Shown: one piece after another, positions 22,885-34,438 of the stretch
Numbering within the stretch: position 1 is the first letter of the stretch
How the letters are laid out: every line of letters begins with the position of its first letter
Assembly (NCBI GenBank): GCA_009763385.1
Contig: CM019824.1
Coordinates: forward strand, 146,947,705-147,011,704
Reading direction: 5' to 3'
Length of the DNA stretch: 64,000 bases
From: Coix lacryma-jobi var. lacryma-jobi
Taxonomy: Eukaryota > Streptophyta > Magnoliopsida > Poales > Poaceae
Notes under the pieces: model-generated
Seen by the model: the letters and a program-made list of their open reading frames with translations, nothing else
Told to the model about the DNA's origin: nothing
The model's database searches: none
Program-made: the position numbers and the translations under genes

Positions 22885-25080
22885 AGTTCCTCCAAGCTTA
22901 ACCTTTGCTAGTCCTGAGCAAAGCCAATCTCAACAACGGATTAGGAGTTGCTGCAATATCTTCACTTCCAACAAGTACACATGTATTCAAACAAAGTTCT
23001 CATATGGAATAGAAAAAAGTATCATATTATTCATCATGGGGCTTAGTACTTTACCTTGAATCTTGAGTAATTGAAAGATAGAATGATCAAATCAAGCACT
23101 ATGTCTCTAGTTCTTTCACTTCACCTTATCCGGAGTTTTATGAATTTTCAGAAATATTAAAAACATATGTTGTCAAATAAACAATGGATCCAAAGAGAAA
23201 GTCAACATACCATTGAATCGAGAAGTGCATGTGTATGGAAAATGGAGGCGGATGCTCTTTTGAATATATCACTCTTTTCTATTATCAGAGACACATGACT
23301 ATCGGCTAATTCTACTAGCGGGCACATGTCCATTTTTTCTGATATTCATTTTTTTTATCATTTTTTTTTCTTTCGAGGTTTCGGACACTTGTCCCTTTTT
23401 ATTTCCTCGGGATCTTTATTTTTGAGGTTTCGGACACTTGTCCCTTTTTATTTCCTCGGATTTTTTTCTCTTTTTTTTTCTTTTTTTCAATAGCCACATG
23501 CTTCCAACAAACTTTTCAGAGGATTGGAACAAATATCATGAGCATTTATGCGGAAAATGGATGGAATGTGTAAGTGATCTCAATTCAATAGCATGATAAT
23601 TTTTCATAGGTCAACAAAGCTTAATTAACTCAATGCAATTATTATTCATATTTATATTGAGAAATCTCCGGACTCTAGTGTTGTTTAGAACAAGATAATA
23701 GCAGCTCAGATCATCACATGTCATATCTGTCAATTACCTAGACTCTGGATCAAGCATTTACTACCCATATATTTAATTTCATTTTTAAGCATCATTATTA
23801 TTAAGAGAACTCATGCTTTGAAGGCTAGGTACTTGAAAGAAATTAGGTAGAGCAACTATTCATCATTTCCATGTAAAGATTAGAGAGAGAGTTCTTCTTT
23901 TATATTAACTTCTTAAAATAAACTAAACACACTATTTATTTACCCTAACACACACTTATTATAAATAACTAAGATAGTGAATAGACATACCTGGATTACG
24001 AAGATAACGGGGTGCATCTCCCCCAAGCCGGTTCCTTAATAACATGGAGAGTTCATGTGCCCATATTTTTTTTCTTTTAATTAATGGTGAGCCTTCATGT
24101 GCCCACATATTTTTTGTTTTATTTTATATATGTATAGAAAGAAAACTTAAGAGGATAAGGATACTTACCTGGATACACGGGGGTGCTTTCCCCCAAGCTG
24201 AATGCTATCATAGTCGTTCAATCTTGCCATGTAACGGGCTGGCGGTGGAAATGTACTTCCTCTATCGGAGCTTTGATTGATGTTGATGGTTGTTGAAATA
24301 GTGCTCCAACAGTGAATGGAACATCCACTTGCTTGTCAGCTTTTCTTAGTCTTTCAGATCCTATGAAACTCAAATAGACAACAAAACTCGTGGAACAGAT
24401 TAAGCATTAGTGGTTGGCCACTCAAGCCTTAGTTGTCCAGAGTTTCAGTAAGATCTCTTTCTCAATTTTTTTTTATTTTAATTTTTTTCGATGCAATGAC
24501 AACTTAACAAAATGAATGCATTTTTTTTTATGCCACCACGGTGAATATTTCATGTGGGTTTTTACACATCACAGAATTATTCACATGGGGCTTTAGGTTT
24601 TATTATAAAGTGCAATAAGTAAAATATTTTTGTTTTATTTTTTTATGCAATGCTAATGCAGAAAAGTAAATATGCTATGGAGAGATGATAATGGAAAGTA
24701 AACATGCAAAAAGAGAAACTAATGCAGAAAAGATAAATATGGATAACTACTGATTTTTACCTTTTGGCGAAGGTTCGGATATTTAGGTCCGACGAACCGG
24801 ACCTTCCCTTGGTTCAGACCTCCCAAGGTATGTCAGACGTTTGAAAAATTGTTATTGATTGTACCTCTGAGGTGCAGACTTTTTCTCCAATACTTTCTTG
24901 GTCTGAGTCTTCACTTCCTGTGGTTCACTGTCTTGAGGTTTCTCTTCTTTCTTTCTGGGACAGTGTCAATAGTTTTTTCTTCGTGATTGGCTCTCTATTC
25001 TTGATAGTTTGTCTTCTTTGGCTTTGAGAGCGGCGTCTTTCACTTCTATTCTTCTTGGGTGCTTCATTAAGCATGTAGTT
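22885..25080 (-). other. Non-coding interior of the gag-only element, distal part
   Basis: AT-rich, with long T runs (23345-23500 and 24470-24640) and PPT-like CCCCCAAGC words near 24022 and 24190. A 36-base segment is tandemly repeated at 23378-23460. I see no coding domain; the short ORFs around 24044-24280 are T-rich and unsupported. Confidence 0.55.
23378..23460. repeat. Local tandem duplication with the core GGTTTCGGACACTTGTCCC
   Basis: Two nearly adjacent copies of GAGGTTTCGGACACTTGTCC, each followed by a T-rich spacer and TTTCCTCGG, lie in a poly-T context. Confidence 0.7.
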
Positions 25081-25440
25081 GATGAAGTTGCATCGTGCCT
25101 TTTCTCCAGGAAAGTGAAAATGGATTTCCTCTTGTAGATGATTATACTTGTAGCGTAGAGGAATGGTCTTCCTAGGATGAGGTGGACATCATCGTCTTCT
25201 CATGTCGAGGATCAAGAAGTCTGTGGGGACTTCATGACCTCTAATTCTGACTACGACGTCTTCCATCATTCCTTCTTGTTTATGCCTCTTGATATGGAGT
25301 CACTCATGTTATTTGTTCGTCCAGTAGTTTCAATTGAAGCGTTAATTGTGGACGTTGGCAGCATCTTGCTTAGTGTGCATGTTCTTATAGATCTAGGACC
25401 TTCACTCTGTTGAATTTGGGAGTGACAAACTTCTCCATGT
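25080..25440 (-). pseudogene. Relic of an Athila-type aspartic protease region
   Basis: A minus-strand frame reads EDVVVRIRGHEVPTDFLIL, then after a frame change LILGRPFLYA. These are the two conserved blocks found downstream of the active site in Athila and Tat proteases (VPVDFxILDM and ILGRPFL). The active-site D(T/S)G is not recognisable to the right, so the domain is inactive. It sits between gag and the RT-less remainder, where a protease is expected. Confidence 0.6.
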
Positions 25441-27108
25441 TTTGCTCAAGAGTTTGTCCTGCTCATAAAGACAAGGTAGAGATCAAGTGCATGGGCTCTG
25501 TTGGTGGAAAAACACCAACAGAACCAAAAGTTTTGTTCATTCTTCTCTAACCTTAGGCACATTGAACAAGATAAACTTGTTGTTTATGTGTTCTATTCAA
25601 TTTTAACATGAGCGATAGGATTAAAAGATGAGCATGAAAGTAGCATCTTAAAATATTTAATAGATCAGATTACTTAACCCAAGGAAGGATAATCTATGCA
25701 TAATGTGTCGATACATGATTATGATATATCATTTTCCAAAGGTTAGATGCATAACATTTTAACTCATTGGTTAAGATAGTGAGATTCAAGAGAGTAAAGC
25801 TAAGAACAAAGAGTAAAGAACTGAACATGTTGAGTTGTTTAGGTTGGATTAAGTGAGGTGCAACTTAAACATGTTTGGTTCTTTATGCATGTGCATACCA
25901 GAATCAAAGAGAAGCTTTTTAAAGTGCTGGTCACTTACCTTGAAATGTCGCTTTATCATTGAAGAGTGATTGTGTCAAACCACCGTATGGAAGCTTCTCT
26001 TGTCTAGCTGGCTGTTGTTCATGAATGGCTTGTCTTCTCTTGCTCATCTCATAGTGGCCTGAGTGATGGGAGCTTGAGAGGAGGAAGGACATAGTGGGAT
26101 CATCTTTAAAGGGATCGGCCTTCCTTCTCTATGCGTTGACCTATCAGTGAAGGTGTGTTGTTCCTTAGGTCGGTACCAGGACCTCTCTCTTTTAGCTTAT
26201 GTTTGTACTGTCTGATATGAGAGATGAGGATTCAAGTGCCCGTACGATGGTCTCTGTCTTCTAGTGGCCCAGCTCAGACTTGTTCACCTATTTCCATGGA
26301 GTGAGTGCTTTGATTGTAGTTATTGTTTTATGGCACTCATCTTCTGTCTTGTTCTACAGACCTCACTTCTCCATGATTAGTGAGTTGTGTCTCCCTTGCG
26401 CAAGTTGTTGAAGTTCTTGTGTCTCTTCATCTCCAGTGTGGGTTCATCTCAGGACTTTCCCAAATTGATATTGAAAGTTTTCCTGCAGGGGTTAGTCCAA
26501 CAAAATATCCAACATCCACTATAGCATACTATTAGTTCAAAAATCAACCTAGACACCACGTCTAATTTGATTTAGGAAGGCATTTTAAGCTAAGCATGCT
26601 TAATTTAAAAACCTTTGAAAGCAAGATCATCACTCCTAAACTAGGCACCAAGCTCAATTTAAGAGATGTATGAAAGTGCTTCAAACCTAAACATATTCTA
26701 TAGTAGATGAGGGTAGCATTAAAACATTAAAGAGATTTACTCAATTGGTGATGAAAGAGCATGATTAGTGTATAGCACATGAGCATGTCTTAAAGGTAGG
26801 GACAACCAATATAGCAACATGTTAAGAGATGTTCTTACAAAGTGTATCCCCCAAGCTTAGATTTGCAAAAATCAAGATTGGATGAATGTAATTCAATGTT
26901 GCATGATGATTAGTTGGACATACCTTGTGTTTGTCATTCCTTAGAACTCTTTGCTCCAGACCTGGAAAGGTTAGTGACAAGAGTACCCAAAGGAATATTT
27001 TAACAATTATATCTCTACGCTAATTACACAAGGGCACCATAAAAGGTAGGTGAACACTGATATGAAAAGTGTTTGTTTTAGGACACTAAGCTTGACTTTG
27101 GGAAACCT
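25441..27108 (-). other. Region between gag and protease relic in the gag-only element
   Basis: This probably holds the decayed C-terminal part of gag and linker sequence. One PPT-like CCCCCAAGC occurs near 26850. I see no zinc knuckle and no open frame of note. Confidence 0.45.
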
Positions 27109-28143
27109 TCAAGATCTGAATTGGTGAAGTGGTTTCCCCTCCAACACCAACTTAAGAGCACAACGAGATCTACAAAATTTGTGATAAACATATGCATCGA
27201 CAACCACCCTTTTGAAGTTTTTGTAAACAGAAAGTGTGAGGGGGATGAAAATCTCGAGTGTGGCAATGTTAGACACACCAATTGAATCAGGAGATGTTTC
27301 ATATGAGCATGGATTTAAAGAGGTCTTTATGAAGTAGCTTCCATGCTCTTTGATATCATCTTCCTCAATTTCAGAGAAGAACACCAAAGGATGGGATTCA
27401 TAATTTTCTAAAGTGTGGGGTATTTTCTCTAGAGAAGGTTCTGTGACAACCAAATTATTAGAAGGATTTGAAGGAATTTCAAATTTGATTATGTGTTCCT
27501 CCTCGTGTTGGTCGGGGTTAGGCTCGACTTCTTCTTCTGGGAATTCATCAAAAATGCCAGTGTAAGGAGTGTTTTCAAGGATTTTCTCTAGGATGTCTCT
27601 TCCTTCACTAACAAGTTTATGTGAGAATGATCCTCCAGAAGCTAAATCAAGATGTAGAGCAGCTTCCTTGTTAAGACCACGATAGAACTGAAAGTGTAGG
27701 ACATGGTCTGGCAAGGAAAGGTTTGGGCCAGAATTGGTAAGGCATTTGAACCTAGCCCAAGCTGCTCCTAGTGTCTCCTTCTCTTTTTGTTTGAATGTGA
27801 GAACTTCGATTCTAAGATCAGCGATTCGAAAAAGAGGGAAGAAAGCAAGACAAAAGTTGTCTCGAAGTTCATCCCAATTCCCATTTACGCCCCTTACGAA
27901 ATGGTCATACCATTTTCTCGCTCTTCCCAAAAGGGAGAACGGGAATAGTTTCCATTTAATGGTCTCTTGTGACATGCCGGCAATAGTCCGACAAGAACAC
28001 AACTGCTCAAATTCCCTAAGGTGAGTGTATGGATCTTCGTCTTCTGACCCAGAGAAGGATTTCTCCCGAACCATAGCTATAAGAGTAGGGCAAAGCTCAT
28101 AGCCATCTGTAAGAATGGGGTGCAATGATGGTGGAGGCTCCAA
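27109..28143 (-). CDS. gag: Athila-like Gag (capsid region) of the non-autonomous element
   Basis: This 344-codon frame starts MEPPPSLHPILTDGYELCP at 28143, about 150 bases downstream of the PBS. The retrotransposon gag domain spans roughly residues 45-190. Recognisable blocks are YTHLREFEQLCSC, WKLFPFSLLGRARKWY, ELRDNFCLAFFP, AAWARFKCLTNSGPN and ALHLDLASGGSF. An acidic segment follows at about 210-260. There is no CCHC knuckle before the stop, so the frame is probably truncated or lost its C-terminus by a later frameshift. Gag would assemble cytoplasmic particles and bind RNA. It is the only sizeable open frame kept in the element, against complete loss of the enzymes. Confidence 0.85.
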   Translation of the reverse strand: MEPPPSLHPILTDGYELCPTLIAMVREKSFSGSEDEDPYTHLREFEQLCSCRTIAGMSQETIKWKLFPFSLLGRARKWYDHFVRGVNGNWDELRDNFCLAFFPLFRIADLRIEVLTFKQKEKETLGAAWARFKCLTNSGPNLSLPDHVLHFQFYRGLNKEAALHLDLASGGSFSHKLVSEGRDILEKILENTPYTGIFDEFPEEEVEPNPDQHEEEHIIKFEIPSNPSNNLVVTEPSLEKIPHTLENYESHPLVFFSEIEEDDIKEHGSYFIKTSLNPCSYETSPDSIGVSNIATLEIFIPLTLSVYKNFKRVVVDAYVYHKFCRSRCALKLVLEGKPLHQFRS

Positions 28144-28290
28144 CTAGTCGCCCTTTGGAGCAAAGAATTTATATATAGGAGTGAAATCCATGTGGTGATG
28201 TGGTGGTAAAAGAAAATGGTGGTAAAAAGGAAAAGGTGGTAAAAAAAGAAAAGAGACACAGATGATCCTGGTTCGATTCTAGAACAGCTA

Positions 28291-28312
28291 CCGTTCCCCG
28301 GCAACGGCGCCA
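28291..28312 (-). promoter_or_regulatory. Primer-binding site of the gag-only element
   Basis: The minus strand reads TGGCGCCGTTGCCGGGGA followed by ACGG, seven bases from the LTR. This is the tRNA-Asp-type PBS usual for Athila and other plant gypsy elements. Confidence 0.9.
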
Positions 28313-28319
28313 GAAAGCT

Positions 28320-29707
28320 TGATGGGTATTTTAAACACACACAGAAGAATCCGCAAGCGCACGGATACCGATGTAGCTTTCACCTGAGAGTATTCCAAGG
28401 TATCGATTTCCACGGCGAACGTGAAGTGTACTACAAGAATTAAGAACGTCCAAGAAAAGAATGGTAATGTGGATAGAGAGAGATCTTAGGGTTCTCTAAG
28501 CGGGTTTATCTAATCAAAGGCTTACTATACTTTACTTACTTCAGAGCAGCAGGTCCTTTCCAACTCTCGTTTAAGACTGGGAAGAAGGTAGTTGGGGGAA
28601 GGCTGCCAAAAGCTCTACGAGAACACCAACCCTAACGTGGTGGATTACAAAGACCTGACAGAGCTGTCACCTCTGGGGCTACCACAACTATCCGGAGGAT
28701 TGGGCGCAAACTCAGGTAAACCCTAGTCTAGACACCGTGTCTACACTAACGCTTACTATAATTACCGCGGATAACTAGAGCACTCAATACGAGCAGAGAT
28801 CCAGTAAATAAAATAAAGTAAGAACTGAAATTAAATATAATACTTAGAAATAGTAAATGAAGAACCTGGAGATTACTTGAAGACGAACCAGATGTTGCAT
28901 CAATACAGTGTCGAGGAAGATCCGACAGATCTGGCTCCTTCTCAGCTCTCTCCTTCTCTTCTCTCTAATCCAATCTCTAATTACAACTAGATGAACTAGA
29001 CAACTAGAACAAGAACTAGAAGAACTAGAACTAGATCTAGATGAACTAGAAGAGATTCATCTAGAGGGACCTCTACTTCTAATTGAAACCCTAGTTTCTA
29101 ATGTGGAGATGAATAATGAAGATGGAGATGACTGGAGAGGGGGGTTTGGGGCTGCTTATATAGCCCGAGGTGGAGTAGAGGGCAAGGAATCGCCATGTCA
29201 TCGATCCGCGTCACGTTTATCGCCCACCGTTAGATCAAACCGACTTCAGGGACGGTGGAGATGCATCCTAGGAGGCGGTGGAAGAAGGTTCCAGAAGGCG
29301 GAGGCGAAACGGGCTCCATGGCCGACCGGTCGGTCTCCATGTGGGACCGGTCGGTCTGGCCGAGTGGGCCCACATGGTGGCCCGCCTCGTGGTGCCTTCT
29401 GGTGTCTTCTAGATCCTTCATTTGCAGATTTCGATGCGAAATTAATATCTTTTCATCCGAGACTCCGAATATAGCAAATGATATGTCCATTTCGATTGTC
29501 TCGACGGGCCCTTCGCAATGGTGCACTCCAATTCATCACTTGAGATACTTTTATATGGTGAAATATTGATGTCCTACAAAACAAGTGAGAGCACCAAAAC
29601 TCGTGGAACTTATTAGTTTCAAACCCTACAATTATGCTTTGTAATTCATTTAGTGTCATTTCATGCAATAGTTGATGGTTAATTATGAGCATTAGTGAGC
29701 GTCAACA
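28320..29707 (-). repeat. 5' LTR of the gag-only element
   Basis: It is 1388 bp, from TGATGGGTATT to CGTCAACA, and a close direct repeat of 21500-22884. It has the same TATATAA box (about 29155-29162) and GACCGGTCGGTC palindromes (29322-29357). Scattered substitutions and a few short indels separate the two LTRs. Confidence 0.93.
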
Positions 29708-30715
29708 CCTGATCAGTTTGAGCCTTCGCTAGCACTTGTATTTGTTGCTACACTCACCAGACAACACCCACTAGAACATATTTTCAATATGATTGCTATA
29801 TATTTGAAGTTTTTGCATTATGCATTTCATGCATTTTAGCTACTGACACACCCCCTCTGGTCACTTCATAGTGCTTTTATGGCTCCCATGTGCATTTGTT
29901 TGATATCTTGATTGGTGCATGTGTCAACAAGAGGGAGATAATTTCTCACAAACACCTTGTCACAAGGGGGGAGAGAGTTTCACTCAAACCCCTCTTCTCA
30001 CAAACACCTTGTCACAAGGGGGGGAGAGTTTCACACATACCCCTCTTTGATCAAGGGGGAGAGCTTCGAGCAATGGGGAGAATTCACTCACACCCCTCTC
30101 ATGTGTCACAAGGGGAGTTTGACACTTTTGAGCGCTTTGATTGGAGTCTAGAGCACTTCTATTTCAATTGGTGTCTAGAGCATTTGGAGTCTAAAGCTTT
30201 TCATTTGGTGTCTAGATCTTGCTTGCATTCACTCATTTTTTTGTCCAAAGCGCTTGCATAGCCTTCGTGTCTAGGCTTGCTTTTAGGGGCTAGCACCTTT
30301 CAGCTGCTTTGCTAGTCAAGTTGATCCTTTTGCCTCTTTCTTGAGGGACTAGTAGTTTTTGGTGTTTTGAGCTTTAAGCTAGTGGTGTTGAGCTTTTTCT
30401 ACCTCTTCTTGAGGACTAGCTCGTTTTGACTTGGTTGCGTCGAGCTATTGCCCATGTCTTTGGAAACCAAGCTTTTGCTCTTTTGATCGAGTTTTCGCTC
30501 CGAGTGGAGTTTTGCTCTGTTCTTTTGTTTGGTTGCGTTGAGTTGTTGCCCATATCTTTCGGGACTAAACTTTGTTCATTTCAAATTGCCCGTTCTTTGG
30601 CTTTTCTTCGGCTTTTGGGCATTTGAATGAGCGATCTTCCTTTTCTTTTCTCTTATATTTCCTTTTGTTTTAGTGTTTGTGTGTTTTTTGACAATGCACT
30701 CATCAAGGGGGAGAT
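29708..30715 (+). other. 3' non-coding region of the decayed Sirevirus, right part, with PPT array
   Basis: This continues 20653-21499. PPT-like words (AAGGGGGAGA and variants) recur near 29932, 29965, 30015, 30052 and 30110. The terminal PPT, ATCAAGGGGGAGAT, lies at about 30702-30715. A CACAAACACCTTGTCACAAGG unit is repeated at about 29946 and 29999. No gene. Confidence 0.75.
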
Positions 30716-30799
30716 TACGAATACAAGGTTGATATGTGCCCTTATAGTTTGACCTTGTGATGAGTGATTGATCAATAGGCTCACGAGTTGGTGTGAGTG
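30716..30799 (+). mobile_element. Start of the 3' LTR of the decayed Sirevirus, cut by Sirevirus 2
   Basis: It follows the terminal PPT directly. TACGAATACA corresponds to the TGCGGATACA start of intact Sirevirus LTRs on their own strand, and GTGATGAGTGATTG also matches. The remainder is displaced beyond the Sirevirus 2 insertion. Confidence 0.65.
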
Positions 30800-31204
30800 T
30801 GAAGGACCGAGAAGGCACTAGCAAGGCGACCAGAGGGGGGTGAATGGGAGCTCAAAAATTTCTCTCGAAACATTGGCCAAATGTCCCAAAATCAACCCCG
30901 AGAAACTGTGACTGAAACCGTGATGCTCACGACCCTTGGAAGAGGGTGGATGATCCCTAGGATCACAGCGAAGCACCACAAAGAAGAAGCAAACCAAACT
31001 CCAAAAGTTCCGGCTCGAACACAACCCCAAAAACCAAGTCCCGAACGTAGATTGTCGGCTACATCGAGAAACTCCTAAATACCTAGGCTAACAAGTAGCA
31101 AAGATACCTAGAGAGGTTCCTTGGTCAACTACGAGGTCAAACGAGAAGTCCGGAAACCAAGCGAACAAGCCGGGAGAGCAAACGCACTAAACCAGAAGCT
31201 TCAG

Positions 31205-31485
31205 GCGATTCCCGGACTGTCCGGCCCTGGGGTCCCGGACTGTCCGCCCCTACTGTGGACTGTCCGCGCTCTGGTGGCGGACTGTCCGCCGGTCAAGTGA
31301 GCAAAAACACACTGCTGCTGAAGTCCCCCTGCTCGGTCCCGGACTGTCCGCGCTTTAACACGGCGGACTGTCCGCCGGTGACCGGAGCCAAAACCAGCAG
31401 GGACTGGCCGCGGCTGGACTGAACCAGCCCCGACGCGCGGACTGTCCGCGCCCTGAGTGGCGGACTGTCCGCGGTCACTCAGGGA
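31205..31485. repeat. CGGACTGTCCG palindrome array in the Sirevirus 2 LTR
   Basis: CGGACTGTCCGC-type words are repeated about ten times. The central base is T here, where Sirevirus 1 mostly has A. Confidence 0.82.
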
Positions 31486-32257
31486 GGGCGACTTTGATCG
31501 CCCTTCACCCAAATCTTCTCCAAATCGATTCAAATCAAAATCCCACGTTCCCAAACTTGGAGAGGATGATCACGGAGTAGTTAGAAGACTATCCCCAAGA
31601 AATCATCCGTTCAAATCGAGTCAATCACCGGGAAAACGAAAAGGGAAAACAATGAACCGAAAAGTGCCACGAAAACAAAATCAACCCGATCTACTTGTTC
31701 GTAGGGAGATAGATAAATTCCTTCGGTGGAAATGATCTCCTTTCAAATACGAACAAGTTGATTCAAACGGATTTCGCAAAGACGCACAGGAGAGGGAGAT
31801 CGAGTGACGGGAAAATCGCGGAGAAACGAAGAACGCGAAGAACACGAACCAAAACGCGAATCAACACATCGATCTGCAGCCGTAGCGCAAACACACGCTA
31901 CAACGGTGAGGTTACGGCCTCACTTCCTCAAACTCAATAGTACACAGAGGCAAGTCTCTCTGCGGATCTCAGCTAGCTACAGCAGGGAATGGGAGAGCAG
32001 GAAACCCTAAGACTGGAAGAGCAAATGACTGAGATAGATGGGAGGAGGGTGTCTCCCTACTACTTATCCTAATTCTAACCTAAGTCTAATTCCTACTCTA
32101 CCCCTCACTATTCTAATTACAGAGCGAACTAGCTAAACCCTAGGGTTATTCTGGACCAACTCGGTGGTAGGTGTATCCGACGGCCACGCCCGCACAACAC
32201 GAAGCGTTGCCTCGACGCAACCTCCAGATTGCCGCCACGTGCCGCCCTCGCTCTGCA

Positions 32258-32530
32258 ACCCCCGGTTTTGTGGCCCAAACCGGGAAACCAGTCTTTTCCA
32301 GCCAACCCCCGGTTTTGAGGCCCAAACCGGGAAACCAGCCCACCAGCATCTGAGTTTTGAGACCCAAACTCAGCAAACCCGCAGCGCCCAGGTTTTGAGG
32401 CCCAAACCTGGAAACCGTCCTCAGCCCGAGTTTTGTGGCCAAACTCGGAAACCATCCGCGCCCTGGTTTTGAGGCTCAAACCTGGAAACCGTCCACCCGA
32501 TGGTTTTTCCCTGGCTCTACCACCAAATCG
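32258..32530. repeat. Tandem hairpin array in the Sirevirus 2 LTR
   Basis: Six units share the TTTTGAGGCCCAAA core and have arms CCCGG/CCGGG (two), CTGAG/CTCAG, CCAGG/CCTGG (two, one imperfect) and CCGAG/CTCGG. Confidence 0.85.
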
Positions 32531-32874
32531 AAGCTGTAGAGGGGATGCACCGCCCGTCCACCCTGTCCACCGACACGTGTCCCCAAGTCCACGACTCAGG
32601 CAACACATGACCGCAAGTCTTCGCTCGTCGCTGTCCCAGGCTGCCAGCCACCACAGCTGATCCTCGGGCCTCTGGTCCCTCAGTCCAAGCCTCACGTCCG
32701 CCCTTCGCCACTCTCGGTCCATCGGCACGGCACGTCTCTACTTGACCTTGACCTTGCCTCTGATCACTGTCTCCGTGCTCGACACCTGCACAACACAAGC
32801 CAAAGAACATACGCATCATCCCAGTTGACAATCACTCATCACTTAGAGACTCGGCATACACCCATGTATCCGCA

Positions 32875-34438
32875 ATCTCCCCCTTGATGAGTGCATTGTC
32901 AACTACCACACAAATCATAATGGAAAGAAGAAGAAGGAAGAAGGAGAAAGAGGAGAGAACTCGACCAAATGACCCAAAAGCATAGCAAAGCCGAAGAAGG
33001 TCAAGTGGAAGAAGCGAAACAACTTGGTTCCCAAAGACATGGGCAACGGCTCGACGCAACCAAGCAAAGCAAAGCTAGCCCTCAAGAAGAGGTAGAACAG
33101 GCTCAACACCGCTAGCAAATACCAATCGAAAACTCCAGAAAGAGAGCTCGACACCAAATGAGAAATCGAAGCAAATGCTAGTCCCTCAAGACAGAGGTAC
33201 AGAGGCTCAACACAACTAGCAAAGAAAGCTCGATACCAAAACCTTTACAGCCAAACTCCCCCTCGAATAGTGCACACAACTAAAACACTCCCCCTTAGTT
33301 GGACTCAAGGAAGAATATGATTTGCAAATTCTCCCCCTTAGTTGAAAATGCACCATCAAGCAAGAAGAGCCGAAAGCAAATTTCTCCCCCTCAGAAAATG
33401 CACCATCAAAAAGTGCCAACCAGAGAAGTTCTCCTACCAACAAGAGAAGTTCTCCCCCTTCCAAAATGCATATGTGTCAAATGCAAGTTAGCAGCTTCAG
33501 GAATATAGTCAAGACAATGTAAAGATGCTCTACACAGTATAAGTCCAATGACGCAACTGAAGCACACATGCTAGCAAAGGCTCAAACTGATCACCAAATA
33601 TGAAATATGAACATACAAGCAAAGTGAGCAATTTTAGCCAAAAAGGAGTCACCATCAAAATAGCACTAGACAAGTGTAGACAGGAAGTCAAAACAAGTGC
33701 TAAACATGTATACAAGGTGAACTACCCCTAGCAAAGTTCAATCATCATGCTATAGAATGAAACATAGACTTGTGTATCCAATGTTTAAATCGGAGTTGCA
33801 GCAGTGAAACTACACAAGTTTAGATTTAGCATGTGAGTGCGAGAGGTTGAAAGCTTGTCTTGCCTAACTTTTCAACTGTGTGAAGCCTATGCAGAAGCAA
33901 TCAGAAGCTTAAAGCAACAGTTTCGGTCATACACTACACAACTCAAGTTTAACTCAAAGTGCAATGAGAAACAGTCTCGAAACTGTGATGTGTTGACAAG
34001 CAATCCCATCTCGATCTTTCTGATTCACTTAACTTGGTTCAATTTAAAGACAGTATATGACCAGACCAAGCAAGTGAGAGACTCAAAACTAGGGACATAG
34101 CAACCTAGCATATATGAAAAGCACAAGTGTGATTTCAACATATTCTACACAGGCTAGTTGCACATCTCGATGGTGAACATTTTCAAGTTTTAAGTTCAAT
34201 TAGCAAGTTCACCATTTAAAATAGCTCAGCTCATAGCATGAATTAGTGATCAGAAGGAGCATAAGCTACAGGCATCAACATAAAGCATCGGAGCATATAC
34301 TACACAGAGCATAACTACATTCTAATGACTATAGACATGAAGCTCAGAATGTAAAAGCGTATGCTGAAAATGCAAAGAAAAAGAAAGACAAACGAAAAGA
34401 GTCAGTTTATAATACAAGAACCAACATGTTTCCCCCAT
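32875..34438 (-). other. Sirevirus 2 non-coding 3' region with repeated polypurine tracts
   Basis: The terminal PPT complement ATCTCCCCCTTGATG lies at 32875-32889. Additional CTCCCCCTT or CTCCCCCTC words lie near 33254, 33287, 33331, 33382 and 33447. No env-like ORF is visible. Confidence 0.75.

Larger units (their letters stand above)
21500..29707 (-). mobile_element. Gag-only, non-autonomous Athila-like element
   Basis: Direct repeats at 21500-22884 and 28320-29707 are flanked by the TSD CCTGA (21495-21499 and 29708-29712). On the minus strand: LTR, PBS (28291-28312), a 344-codon gag ORF, a long region with a degraded protease segment, a candidate PPT (22885-22898) and LTR. No RT, RNase H or integrase motif is visible in the 5.4-kb interior. 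Gag and the PBS point to the Athila lineage. The structure fits a terminal-repeat element with gag that relied on enzymes from a related autonomous copy. Confidence 0.9.
30800..32874 (-). repeat. 3' LTR of Sirevirus 2
   Basis: It is 2075 bp, from TGAAGGACCGAG to TGTATCCGCA. It has a palindrome array at 31205-31485 and hairpins at 32258-32530. It is similar to the Sirevirus 1 LTRs but clearly diverged in the palindrome region. Confidence 0.93.

Noticed and set aside
24044..25413. Small ORFs in the AT-rich interior of the gag-only element as host genes
   Set aside because: They are short, T-rich and lack splice or promoter context. One overlaps the minus-strand protease relic.
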